Positions 26,826 through 39,418 of a stretch of DNA of 64,000 nucleotides are shown here, in pieces. The notes under the pieces were generated by a model that was not told where the DNA came from, made no database searches, and saw only the letters and a program-made list of their open reading frames with translations. A program made the translations under genes and the position numbers. The stretch is from Archegozetes longisetosus. Its lineage: Eukaryota > Arthropoda > Arachnida > Sarcoptiformes > Trhypochthoniidae. Positions within the stretch are counted from its first letter, which is position 1; each line of letters opens with the position of its first letter. The DNA lies in contig JAEMBT020000001.1 in assembly GCA_018873245.2 (NCBI GenBank), positions 14,300,220-14,364,219 on the forward strand, read 5' to 3'.

Positions 26826-29153
26826 CTATCGTAGTTCAAGTTTGATTTTAAGTGGATCTTTAGGTCTGGTCACTAATTCAATGGCTGCTCTGATTTTGTC
26901 TCTATGATCGACAGAAGTAACCGAGAAATTTCTGAACAAATTTGCTAAAACTATTTTTTCTTCAGTTAATGCAAATCTCTGTCCAATACAATTACGCGGA
27001 CCAGCACTAAACGGAATATAAGCATATGGACTACTCTTTGTTATGTTGTCTGATAAAAATCTGTCTGGTCTATAAACTTCTGGTTGTGCAAATATTTCTT
27101 CATTTCGATGAAGAGCATAAGGATGTACAACAATTGTTGAGCCTTTAGGTATTGTATATGAACCCATTTGAAAATCTTCATTTACTAATCTAGCAATGGC
27201 CGGAACTGATGGGTAGATACGAAGAGCTTCTTTGATACAACATTCGAGATATTTCAAGTTTTTTAAATCTTCGTTATTAACAGATCTGGTTTTATCATCA
27301 CCAAAAACAGAATCGATTTCTGAATGAACTTTTTCTTGAACTTGTTTGTCTAAACCAATCAAATATATAGACCACGAAATTCCCATTGCTGTTGTGTCAT
27401 GACCTGAGGTTAACAAGTATAGTTTATCAAACACTTATCTGAAAGTTGTTCAGAACGAATGATAAAATTAATCTTTAATATCATGCCTTCAAACATAAAA
27501 GTATCGACTTCTTCTCGAATATCTTCTTCACTTAACTGGGAATCAGGTGACAAATGATGCTCAAGAAGTAAATCAAGAAATGCTATCCTTTTCTTTCGAC
27601 CAACAACAGAATCTTCATCTATTGAACTGTCATTACTTTTCTTATTAACCTTTTCTTGTTTTCTGTCACGAATTACTTTTCTCGTGAATTGATGTAAAGT
27701 TTTTAAACTTTTAGCATATTGTTTACCATATTCTGTTCTATAGAAAATAAAATCAAACCAACCACTAAAGTGTACGTTTCGTTTCATAAAACTTTCTCCT
27801 AATATGTAAATTGCATTCACATATTCAGAATTAGTATGTTTTTGAGCATCAATTTTGACTCCCATAGCAGTGTCACAAATGATATCTAAAGTACATGATG
27901 TGACATAAGGACAAATGTCATCAACTATTGAATGTAATTTTTGTTTCAATAGATCAACTAATATGAAGGAATGTTCGTTAATTATAGGTATGAAATCATC
28001 GATTATTCTGAAATGAAAGGCTGGAGTCAATAATTTTCTTCTTGATCTCCACTTGTCTCCAGTATTAGTTAGTAATCCTCTTCCAAGCCACGGATGAAGG
28101 AAATCATAATTAAATGATTTCTCAATTAGCTTATTACTCGATAACACTGCCTACGTTTGAAGGAAAATAACTCAGGTATATGTTTCGAGAAAAACTCTGC
28201 CTTAAGAGCTGTAACATAATAAAAGTTTGCAGCAGAAACAGATCTATCTAATGTTTTGATGAAAAACCTGCTTATTCAGAGGAACATATTGATTTGGAAT
28301 AAATTAGACTTAACTTATAACTTTTAAAGATTAACAGCTTGCTTAAAAAGTTTATCTTCTTTCTACTTAAACTTACAATAAATCTTATTAATTGTTAAAG
28401 TAGAGACTAGTTAAGTGATATTATGTTTGTTCAAAAATCACAATCATCATTTTGTTTTGTTAAAATTCATTATCTCGTGCTTAGATTAGAGTTTGTTATT
28501 TCATTACTTAAAGCTTTATCTGAAGGCTACCACTTATCTGTCGAGTCTCACAAGCTTGTTATCGATGACATTCAAAAACTACTCGGTAAAGACTTAGGAA
28601 AGTTTGTACAAAGTACATTTAAAAGTACATTTTTAGAACTCACTTCAATAAATTCTGGTTTGTATAACACAATCAATGGATTCCAACCCAACCAAAATAC
28701 AAAAAAGCTTTCGCGAAAAATCTTTGTCATTCCAAGAGTCCCTTCAAGTATCACTAATATATTAATTATAAATATTAAAATAATTCATTATAAAAATTAA
28801 AAATAATTCTTTAACTTATAGCTTTCCATTCAATTAGTTGTGGAAAATAACTCATAGTGAGAATTTTTCAAAAGATCAAAAGTCTTATGTGAGTTTATTC
28901 TGAAAATCTTACATGTAGTTACATGCGGTGGTAATGGTCTAAAAAGACCATTAGTCAGATAAGTAACATTTCCAACAAACGGATAAGTTGGAATCCCTGG
29001 ACATTTTCTTAAATAGTAAGCTATTCGTCCAACTTTATGATAATACCAGATCGCAGTCAATATCGAAATTGATAGAAATACCAAAGCATAAGTTTGAGCT
29101 ACAATTAAGTTAGTAAATGGTTTGGTAAAGTCTGAAAGTAGTTGAATAAACAT
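26826..29153 (-). CDS. CYP4-clan cytochrome P450, copy 5 (intact)
   Basis: Exons: 28913-29153, 28644-28753, 27487-28150, 26826-27403; about 530 aa. Landmarks: anchor at residues about 20-40, hinge CPGIPTYPFVG, WRSRR, EVDTFMFEGHDTT, EALRIYPS, RPDRF, PFSAGPRNCIGQRFA. Exon 2 is the most diverged of the array (GTLGMTKIFRESFFVFWLGW). Exon 4 carries the GSYTIPKGSTIVVHP version shared with copy 3. Exon 3 begins after a GTAG acceptor with AVLSSNKLIEKSFNYDFLHP, differing from copies 3 and 4 in its first 20 residues. Intron 3 begins with GC. This is the 5'-most gene of the array; its upstream flank does not match those of the other copies. Confidence 0.92.
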
Positions 29154-30686
29154 TTCTATTAGTTTATGTCCTCAAAAGCATAATATTGAATGAGAAAAGT
29201 TTGTATTCCGTCTCAACGAAAGTCAATTTGATACTGTTTTATCTAATAGACAATTTCCTAGTGACTAGTATATACCCATACTCTTTTATCATATGCGCAT
29301 CCGTCGAAATACATAATATTTACTATCAGCTAAACTTCAGTATAATGAAGTGTCTGCAACACTTGTATTCTATTGATTTGAAGACACTTTGTATGCCATA
29401 AATTAGGAAACATTTTCACGTAAATTCTAGGTTTTAAATACCAGTAAATAATATACTATAATTATCATTAAAGCTAACTATAATTTTCTTAAACTAAATT
29501 AGATTTATTTGGTTACCGAATCTTTCAAGTTTTAAGCATAAATTGTTGTAAAATAAGTTTTCAAAAATTTAGCTTTGGTCAATTCAATACTATTTAGCTT
29601 TGGTCAATTCAAAAATTTAGCTTTGGTCAATTCAATACTATTTAGCTTTGGTCTATTCAATACTTAGTAGTAGTAAGAGCTGGACTTGAAGGATTTGAAC
29701 ATATTATAGAGTAGAATACAATATTATAGAATCTAATATTGGAGTCTTTTTACCATACAATACTATTTCCTAATCCAACAATTGCTTATACACGAGAAAA
29801 GTTGAAAAGCTTATAATCCAAACAAAATTGAACTTTGGCAAAATTGTCAACAGAATCGATTTGGGATTTACTATCAGATAGACGTGTGATCGCAGTACGT
29901 ATTGATTGCTAGTACTCATGGCTCTTATTGAGGCTGACGGCAAATAATAACAAAAATTACTGAAAAATGTTTAATAAATTCAATATAAATAATACAGTTA
30001 TATATCTATACGTCATTTGTTTTACTACAATAATAATAATTATTATTATTATAATTAATATACAATACATAGAAATATTTGCAGATCAAAGAAAGGAAAG
30101 AAATGGTATAAAAAGCCACAGTAAATAATAAAACCTAAATAAGAATAAATCAATTTCGTTTATGACTAGTAAAACAAGTAAATCAAAAAATGTTTTGTAG
30201 TATTTTATCAGCTCTTATTAAATTACTTTTTTGTTTAAACAATATTTTCATTTGTTTTGTGTAATTAATGAAAACTTAGTTTTGAGAATAATATATGAAA
30301 ACTTGGTTTCCAAATAAAAAATGAAAAATTATTTGCAAATAATAAATGAAAAGGTAGTTTGAAAATAATAAATCATTTGAGGAATGGAATCACAATTAAG
30401 GGATTGGCCAAATGTGCAAATGTTTTAATAAAACACGCAATTGTTTACTGCAGTCGGACTAGACTTTAATATATCGCTTGACAATAAGTCATAAGAAGTT
30501 TCAGTTGAAAAAATCTTCAGTTCAAACTCTTGTAAAAATTTTTCCCAATAAAACATTTGTAAAGAGAAGAGAAATCAGTTAAAAACTACTAATTAATTGC
30601 TGCCACACTTTAATGTTTGGCACTTTGGTATATAAGCGATAATATCAGTAGAAAAGCCTATCATTTATTCAATTTCTTATCGATCT
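29154..30686. other. Spacer between P450 array and Abl, with minisatellite
   Basis: No gene seen. It contains a minisatellite at 29568-29663 and a short AAT/ATT microsatellite near 30030-30058. The rest is AT-rich. AATAAA for Abl lies on the minus strand at 30664-30669, only about 20 bp past the stop, giving a very short 3' UTR if used. Confidence 0.6.
29568..29663. repeat. Minisatellite, four units
   Basis: Four copies of TTTAGCTTTGGTCAATTCAA start at 29568, 29593, 29616 and 29641, separated by TACTA or short A-rich spacers. The unit is 23-25 bp; the last copy has one substitution. Confidence 0.9.
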
Positions 30687-33600
30687 CTATCTCTGAACAC
30701 TATTCACTATATCTCTGAGAGTGTTCTGCAAATCTGTGTACAGTTTACTTGAAGTCGAAGAATTCGAAGTTTTCAATTGATCGCATTGTGACTCAAATTT
30801 GGTCAACAATTCTCGAAATCTAAATCTTTGTTGTGGCGGAACGTGATCCGAGAATTGTTTGCAGGAAAGGGTGAGAAGTTGTACTTTATCTGACAATTGC
30901 ATTATTGCTACTGAGCTTTGATTTGGCGACGACTTCAACGTCGATAAACTCGACTCAATAGCACCAGAAATCTCAAGTATCGATGACCTGTCGCTTGAAA
31001 TATTATTCTTATCGTATTTGTTTTCTCCTTTTGTAGCTGAGTTTTGTTTTGTAATTGATTTTAAGACTAATTTACTACTAGTATTGCTGCCGTTATCATT
31101 TGATTCTGATTTTTGTTTCACTAATTTCTGCAGAACAGGTCCAGAAGGAAGTACTCGTTGAGAACCAGTTTTGAATTGAGGCTTATTTGGCAATCTATTG
31201 GGAATTTAGATAATATCAAATTAATTTATGAATTTTTAAATAAGAAAACTATTAGAAAATATGGGACAAGACATGAACCTAATCGAAAAGTCTTAAATAA
31301 AATACGAGTTGGCTGAGAATCAACCAGATAAATGCTATATAAGCTGTCACTTATCACTGGGAAAGAGAAAGTGTTGCTTTTGTGTAGACAAGACATTTAA
31401 CGTGAGAAAATGCGCAAATTAAAAGTTAAGCCATTTCTACTTAAATGAGCCTGACTTTTGATTTGCTTTATTTTCTAGTCTAAAATCAATGCCTAATGTC
31501 TAGGCCAACACAAAAGGCAATTATGTCCCAGGCCTACTTATGTTCTAATAGCAACCTATTTAATTACTGTTAGTTAGTTGAGGCAAAGTAAAAGTAAAAC
31601 AAATCAAGGCTATTCAAATGAAAACCATTCAAGTCTTTGTCACTAAGGTCTTTCAAAGCAATTAAAGTTTACAGCAACAGAATATCAATTCAGTGATACT
31701 TACGATGGTTTCAAAAAATCCTGTTTGTCATCATTTAACTCTTCATTAATTTTAAAGACAATATTATCAGCAGAAGCACTGTTATCAGATCGACGCAAAC
31801 TCTTGAGCACATCAGTCGTTCTCTTAATCTGAACTTTAGGACTATTTTGTGACTTAACAGTTGAGTTAACATTAGTATCACTTTTAATTGCATTTATCTC
31901 ACAATTATTATCATTAATAGTCTGCGATTCCACATCTTCTTCAAACTAGTAATACTACTGGAAGAATGTCTTTTACTTTCGTCATCAGCGTCATATCCAC
32001 TCGATCTTTCAGGGCATAACTCATTCTTTCTGTTTTCGTTATTATTTTCACTGTTGCGACCCGTAAGTAATTCTTTCTTATTGTTATTACTATACTTAAC
32101 ATCTTTTTCTTCATTTTGTTCAATTGTCTCAATTGGTTTGATTGGTGTCCTCTTGAGAACTGGAGTCACATATTCTGCGACCGAGTTTCGAGAAACAGTT
32201 GGTTGAATGGGTGGCGCCGGCGCCGGGTAGTCAGGTCCAGGTTTTGACTGAAATCTTCTAATAAAAGACTTCGTCGACTTATTATTGATTGGATTCGAAT
32301 TAACGGATGTCTTGTTGGAGTCAATAGCTGGTGAATTAGTTTCAGGTCCATTATTTTTAGGCAGAATGTCATTTTCGACTTCTTTTTTCTTGGCCTTCAT
32401 TTTGAAGCTTTCAAATAATTCTGAAACCAGTTGTGCGGCAGGATTTTTATGAGAATTAAGATCATTATTGAATTTACTATTAATTTGATTTTCTACTAAT
32501 AAGTCACTGCCATTCGCTTTTGATATCTTCTCATCTACTTCTTCACCGTTAGGCGAAGGTGGAGGCGGAAACTCATCAATTTGTTGGTTAGAACTGGTTT
32601 CGACCTTAGTTGACGAATGTTGAGGGCTGGATGAGGCGGATTGTGATTGTGATGGTTGTGATGAAGAGTTAGGAATGTGTTCAGGACTTGGAGTCATGTT
32701 TTGTAAATTCAGGCTTTGGTCGCAATCAAATGATCCACTTTTTGATAACGAAGGAGGACTCGGAGGTCGATCTTTAGGTCTGTGCTGTTTCTTAAGTGTA
32801 CGTCTTATTGCACTCGAGCCGAACGGCGCTGGAGGTGACGGCAGTAATTGTGGTGACGGTGGATCAGTTTTAGTATCAAAACAATTGTTAGTATTATCAC
32901 TATTACGTCGAGTTATATTAAAGCCTAATTTATTGCCATTTTCTTCTTCATTGTTCTGATACTGTTTACTACCTGTCAGTGTGACAGGTATTGATGACTT
33001 AGCGATAGCTGACTTTCGAGTAGAGCTAGTTCTCTGAGAATTACGGGGCAATCGCGGCGACGCCACTGGCTTTGAGTTTATGTGTCTTTTGTTCAAATTA
33101 GTTGAGTTGTTAATTGATTTCTCATTCATCGATTCAGTTTCAAATGCATCACTGGCTCTGGAATGCGTTAAATCGGATTTTTGTCTTTGCAAATATCCAC
33201 GGAATGAATATCTGGTGTCGTCTGCATAGCGATTGTCTTTTGATTTACTCCTATTCTTACTCATATGTCGCCCTACAGTGGCCACAGCAATACTGGGCTC
33301 ATTTCCGATCGAGTAGTCAACTGGAGAAATGATCTCATTCTCAAAAGAGGTCTCGTTAACGCAATCAAGCTGTTGATCTGGTTGTGATTGACGTAATGAC
33401 TCCAAATAAGCACCAATTCGAGCACCTTTTGGTAGTGTTCCATATCTATTGATAGCCCGCTTCACGTTATGGACTTCGAGTGTGGCCACGAGTACTTTCT
33501 TTGATGAATCATTTCTATCCATGTTCTCTCCTCTACTCTTCGAACTCTTATTCTTTTTGATTTTAGGCTGAGATAATTGTTTATTTAATTGAAAATCTTC

Positions 33601-36600
33601 CAAAGTTTGTAGAGCATTTTCACTCTCAATAGCAATCTGTTGCTCGTCATATTGTAATTCCTTACTCAATGATTCAAATACTTTTTCGATGCCATTCATT
33701 GTCTCTCGAGCTCCTTCTAGTATCTCATCGTCACCTAAAGGCTTGTCCTGATATGTTGAGTCACGAAAACTACTCGTCCTCTTCGGTGGAATCGGTGCTT
33801 GTTTTGACTTAAGACCACTTCTTCTCAACTGAACGACAGTAGACTTCGTTGTAATAATACCTCCTTTTGTGGATTGGTTTGCGTTCCACATTTGCTCATT
33901 CAGACCACTTGATGTGGTGGGAGTGACCGCGACATTAGATGCGTTCGCTAATTGATGAATATTTGGAGAACTTCCCGATAACTTCTTGTACGGAACGTTG
34001 ACAGGAGTTTGTCTTTCGAGTTGTTTCTCCACTTCTTCAGTAATACTAGAATTTTGAAACATAGTCTCCAAAGTATGGTGAATATCGAAAAAAGCGGGTC
34101 TTTCTGCGGGTTCCCAATGCCAACAATGTCTCATTAGGTCATAAACTCTTGGCGGACACCCGGGTGGGCATTCCATACGATAACCAGATTCTAGCATATG
34201 GTAGACATCAGTCAATTCAACACCAGGATAGGGGACATGCCATAAGTGGCGATTTCCCACAAAAGTATCCCAAAAGCCCAAACGTCAGACTTAGTTGAAA
34301 ACTTATTATAAGCGAGACCTTCGGGTGCGGTCCACTTGATCGGGAACTTTGCTCCAGCGTGTGCTGTATAGGTGTCATCGCCCATAAGTCGAGCTAAACC
34401 AAAGTCGGCAACTTTTACCAAATGATTATCACTGACCAAACAATTTCTTGCGGCTAAATCCCGATGAATGAAATTGCGTTCTTCGAGGTAAGACATAGCA
34501 GAAGCGATTTGTGTTGCCATATACATCAGTACAACAGCGTTGATCTCTTCTCGATTGGCATTCCTTAAGAAGTCTAAGAGGTTTCCGTGACTCATGAACT
34601 CAGTTATTATATAAAAGGGTGGTTCACGAGTACAAACGCCTAATAATTGAACCAAATTGTGATGTTTCATTTCTTTCATAATCGATGCCTCTTCCAAAAA
34701 GTCCTTCAATGCCATTGTGTCCTCTTTCAGAGTTTTAACCGCAACTGTCATATTGTATCGTTTCCAAATGGCTTCATAAACATCGCCGTATTGGCCGCCA
34801 CCCAATTTATGCTTCATCACAATATCGGTTCTGTCGATTTCCCATTCATCAGGTTCTGGGCTGAGCGCAAAAACAGTGGGCTTATTACGTTTAGGTGCAG
34901 GATATAACAACATAGTTATGAGTCCATCCGCATGCATCGAGTGATGATGTACAAGTTCTGCCAGCGTATTGAACCTACACTCTGAAGTCACGTAAACTTT
35001 GGCCTCACTGTCTTCACTAATCCTGTAATGATATACTCTTCCCTCATATCTCAACGAAATAGACCTTTGGCCAGGACTTGACTCGCTTTCACGCACCAAA
35101 AAACTGCCATTGATTCCAGAGGATAACAGATATTCAGCAGCATTTCTGGAGATCGGGCCGTGGTACCACGAATGCTTTTCAAGACTATTAACTGGTGTGA
35201 TATAATTCGATGGAACCCAACCCACTTGTCCGGATCGGGACTGTGCTTCACACCACTCACCAGAGCGATTATAAGACAACACCCGAACCTGTTCTCCTGT
35301 TAATATCATAATAATAATAATCTTTAATACACTTATAGTAGATTTTATGGATTTTGTTTGCTTTAATGGCTCCTCAATAGTATTTAGTGCGGATTAATGT
35401 TTAGTATTTTAGGACTAATTTTAGAAACTTTAATCGATACTAAAAATGATGTAAACATATAAGTAATAAACTGAAGCAGAGACTTAAGGATGACTATATT
35501 TTTGTTTGCCTATAGGTCTATCTATTCGCTTAAGAAATGTTTCCCTTCTAGAGTTAATGATAAAAAGGCTGACTTCAACGTAAATACGTCACTGAATTTA
35601 GTCTAAACAAAAATGTTTTCTATTTTTGTGTTTTGCACTTGCGAAAAGTTACCCTAAAATAATTACACATTAAACCTATCAGCAATTGTATAAAATTGAA
35701 ACCAAAATACATAAAACAACTTTTAAGACCTGAAACTACTTTTGTAAAACTTGTATCAAACAACAGATAAGAATTAATTACATGATTATTAATCAAGAAA
35801 AATAGTAAATCAAACATCAATTTTTGTTCCAAATGAGTTTTTTGGCTCATATCTCAAGATTGAAGAAAAAAAGAAAGACAAAAGGCATTAAACTGGAGAT
35901 AATTAATCAAAAAAGTTTTAGTTGAAGTTAAGTTTAATAACTTGGAGAATGTCTTATAATTGGCTGATTTTCTCTACCCAACAATAATTATTTAGATAAA
36001 TATTTGTTCGATCTCATAAAATATAGTCAATTAAAGGCAACTATTGTTTAATAATACAAGTTTAAGCAACTTCTCATGCAAATTATGTCCTTAAGAAATC
36101 ACATTATTCTATATGAACTATTCATTTTTTATTCATTTATTCAAATTTAAGTAAACAGTAGATCAAAGATAAGCATTGAGAAAATTAGTCGAAACTATAT
36201 TACAAGCATTGAGACTAAAATATCGTAATATTTACGTAAAAAGTCCTAATGAGCTGATAGAAACTGATAAAAACAATTAGAAATGGATTGATTGAAAATA
36301 AGTTAAACGTGTACTCGTGAAACAAATAAAGCAAGTAAAAATTAGATAACAAATTACAAGATAATTAGGGGATAATTAAAGGAGTAATCTTTAAATTTCA
36401 AGGCTATTAATGAGTCAATTAATTGGATTTGATTAAAAAGAAACAGCTGTTAAATGTTTTCACAATCATTAAACATAAACTTAACCTCGATTTCAGCCCA
36501 AACACAACTAACAATTAGACGTATCTAAAGAGAAAGAGCTATTTATTTGAAATAACTATAATTAAATAGACGGATAGTCTGCCAACTGATTCGTGACTCT

Positions 36601-38451
36601 ATTATGTTATTTAATTTAATACCAATTCTATTCACTACAATCATATACAAAATGATTGAATCAATAAAATAATGTATTCATCAAACTTGCATAGATTTGA
36701 ATACCAGATAGCAATTGAAAACTGAATCTTAACTTATATTAAAACTGAAATATTTCAGACTAGAAGAATGCGAGGAACTTTGATTGAATTTTTTCAGTTG
36801 ATGACCTCATCTGATTCGTCAGTTTTTTTCTTTATTCAAGGGTGAGATAGACTTAAAAAACATTTCTATTCTGTAGAACAACCGGTAATTGTTTAGAGCA
36901 AGTAACGCATTCAAAATTCAAAAGTTTATATTTGAATGAATGGGAAATAACCGGTAATTATTTTTCTAAAGCATTTAAAAATCGTTAACTCTTCATATGA
37001 AGTGATTAAAAGCAGTAAAATCATGCTATTATTGGGAGGGATTTGATATTTAAAGCTAAAGTTAAAGTGAATATTAAAACAAAAGCTATTTACTTAAATT
37101 TGTTTTGACACTAAATATTAAATAAACTTTGATTACCAGAAATAATATTATAATAATCTCATCTCTAAAACGTACTTATGTATACAATATCTGAAGTTTA
37201 TTTAGTATTAACTTTAAATCTAATCAATTATAGGTATTACATAACGATAAGTAATACTGAAGTTTTATAAATGCCATTATTGTCACTGTTAAGTCAATGG
37301 CATTAATGAACTTTATTATAAAGAGTGATGAAATAGCACTTTAATTATCATAAAATTCAGATAACTCTAGACATCCGTAAGGAGAAAACCTTGACGAGAT
37401 TTATGATTAGATAGCTAGAGAAGTTTGAAGTTTGAATCTATGACAAGGGTATGAATAATATTTTTTTCCAGTGAACACTGAAATGAGACTGAAATAAGAC
37501 TGAAAACACTGAGGAAATTGCACTCTTTAGCGAAACACTTTCCTCAGACAGATTCAAGAAATCGTATTATTAAATACCTTTTTAGTATTATATAAGTAAA
37601 CATTAATTATTTAATTACCTTTTCTCAGCGATAATTGATTTTCTCCTCCACTATGAAACTCATATAAAGCAACAAAAAGTTGTGGATCGAGTTCTTCAGT
37701 TTGTGATAAGAGGTTTTCTTTAGACATCCATCGCTGAGAGGAGTCAATTGATATGAAACCAATCGGTGTTTCCTCTTGTAGGCTATGTAGAGATGAAGAA
37801 TGATCGGGAATTTCAGGCAGTGGCCGGTTTTGCAGAAGAGCTTCTGTTTTGTAATAAAAATCAAATAATTATTCATTTTTTCCTCCTTTTATTCAGCTTA
37901 AGCTTAGGTCAAAATATGAGTAATGAGGAAAAATATTTTGGTTATGAACTAAGTATTTATTATATATTGTAATAATGAAAATGTACTCAAGTTTTAGGTT
38001 TTAGACCTATTTGTGTAGTAATCAAAATAAGTCTCTATAGAAACACAACTAATACACAGTTTTATGGACAATAAGAACAATGTTTTATAGATATGAACAT
38101 ATAGTTAATTAAAAACTCATCAAACAATTGATACAAAAATCGAAACTTAAATAAAATGCGGAAATGAGATAAGAGTTAGAAGAAATACAATCTAGTGATG
38201 AATGAGAGGAATAACGAGATAATGAGATAATAGCTGTTTCGATACAAACCATTGTGTTCAATAAAAATATTTGCACCAAATTTTTGTCTTTGTTTATTCG
38301 AGTGTTTGATACCAGAGATGGTGGCAATTCTTGTCGCGTTTGGATTTATATTTGGATTCATTCCTAACGAATGAGTTAATGAAGAATTGCTGCCATTGTT
38401 GTTATGATTACCAACATTTGGTCGCAGGTCTTTCGCCTGTTGTGCTCCCAT
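30687..38451 (-). CDS. Abl: Abelson non-receptor tyrosine kinase
   Basis: Four exons: 38250-38451 (MGAQQ start, predicted N-myristoyl Gly2, ends NIFIEHN), 37619-37843 ([12 protein letters not shown] and SH3 start [10 protein letters not shown]), 31704-35296, and 30687-31194. About 1509 aa once the two slips below are allowed for, near the size of fly Abl. Order: SH3 ([11 protein letters not shown]), SH2 ([13 protein letters not shown]), kinase ([11 protein letters not shown] loop, VAVKTLKED lysine, [19 protein letters not shown]), a proline-rich tail, and a C-terminal F-actin-binding domain ([14 protein letters not shown]). Abl phosphorylates cytoskeletal regulators in axon guidance and epithelial morphogenesis. 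Exon 3 has two one-base slips in short homopolymers: at 34231-34234 within MSPYPG of the kinase, and near 31929-31932 within SLKKMWE. The exon is 3593 nt where 3595 keeps frame. Given the conservation on both sides, consensus error is likelier than loss of the gene. Confidence 0.95.
31195..31703 (-). other. Abl intron 3
   Basis: Intron with donor GTAAGTATC after the CCATC exon end and acceptor CCCAATAG before the ATTGCC exon start. The joined codon is Ser, giving [11 protein letters not shown]. Nothing else recognised inside. Confidence 0.8.
35297..37618 (-). other. Abl intron 2
   Basis: 2.3-kb AT-rich intron in the middle of the SH3 domain, donor AAAG/GTAATT and acceptor TTAACAG/GAGAAC. The split glycine codon restores RKGEQVRVL. 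A 76-codon minus-strand open frame at 35620-35850 shows no similarity to any known domain and is treated as chance. Confidence 0.8.
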
Positions 38452-39418
38452 TCAGACTATTGTCTTATATTTATATCACAATATTCTTAAGAATTTATTA
38501 ATTAATTATAATTAATATTCAACTTAACTAATAATCACTTAATATATGAATAAATAATACGATTATTTCTTTATTATCTTCATTGAAATCAAACACATTT
38601 GTCACTAAACACATCAACACCTAATCAATACGATAACACAAATTGATTTTAGTTTTAGATTCAGTTCACTAATATTTAGATTAATTATAAAACAACAGTT
38701 CTGCTATTAATTGATTAGTTGTAATACATATCGGTTTGCATTCGTGTCCATTTTAGCAGAAGTGTTGTCAAACATAGTCTTCATTGAATACACTCATTAC
38801 TAGTCATTATATGTGACTCACAGCGCATGACTATATCAGCGCTTTTCTACTTGACTGACACTATAATACTATAACTTTTTCATTACTTTTCCGCATTCAT
38901 TTCTTTGCTGCTTTCATTTTCTGAGTTTGTTTCTTTTAAATATTTACTTCTCTCTCGTCAACTGTTTCTCATCATTTTATGCTTTAAGTTTTTAACTTTA
39001 ACTTATTTTTAGTTTTGCTTTTGGTTTGAGTTTTTCTTTTATTGTGAGTATTTTTTCACTTCATCAATGAGTGAATGCTTTACTATTTGTCAAAACTTTT
39101 TGCGCACAAATCAATCAATTGTTCAATAATGAATAGAATTTTAGTTTTGAGTAATTCATTATTCAAATTATATTCTTTCAAAATAATTAAAACCTTGCAA
39201 AACATTTATAACACAATTATAACAAAACTAATGAGCGAGGTATTTTTCCAAAAATAAGCACAAAATTCATTAATTTTTGCAAAAAACCTCAAAACCAGGT
39301 GTAACCTAAAACCAGACGTGATTTATGTACAAACTTAAAATCATTAAAACATGTGATTCTCACGCTTTAGAAAATAAACAAATAATTAAATTAAAAGAAA
39401 ATTCAAAATTGATAAAAG
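38452..39418. promoter_or_regulatory. Divergent promoter region of Abl and EXOSC3
   Basis: 967 bp separate the two start codons, which point away from each other, so both promoters must lie here or in unannotated 5' exons. The stretch is AT-rich with no clear TATA element assigned. A small open frame at 39075-39257 is not convincing. Confidence 0.45.

Noticed and set aside
28423-28800. 125-codon plus-strand frame
   Set aside because: Antisense of CYP4 copy 5 exon 2 and its intron.
32675-34907. Several plus-strand frames across the Abl tail and kinase
   Set aside because: Shadows of the Abl coding exon on the opposite strand.
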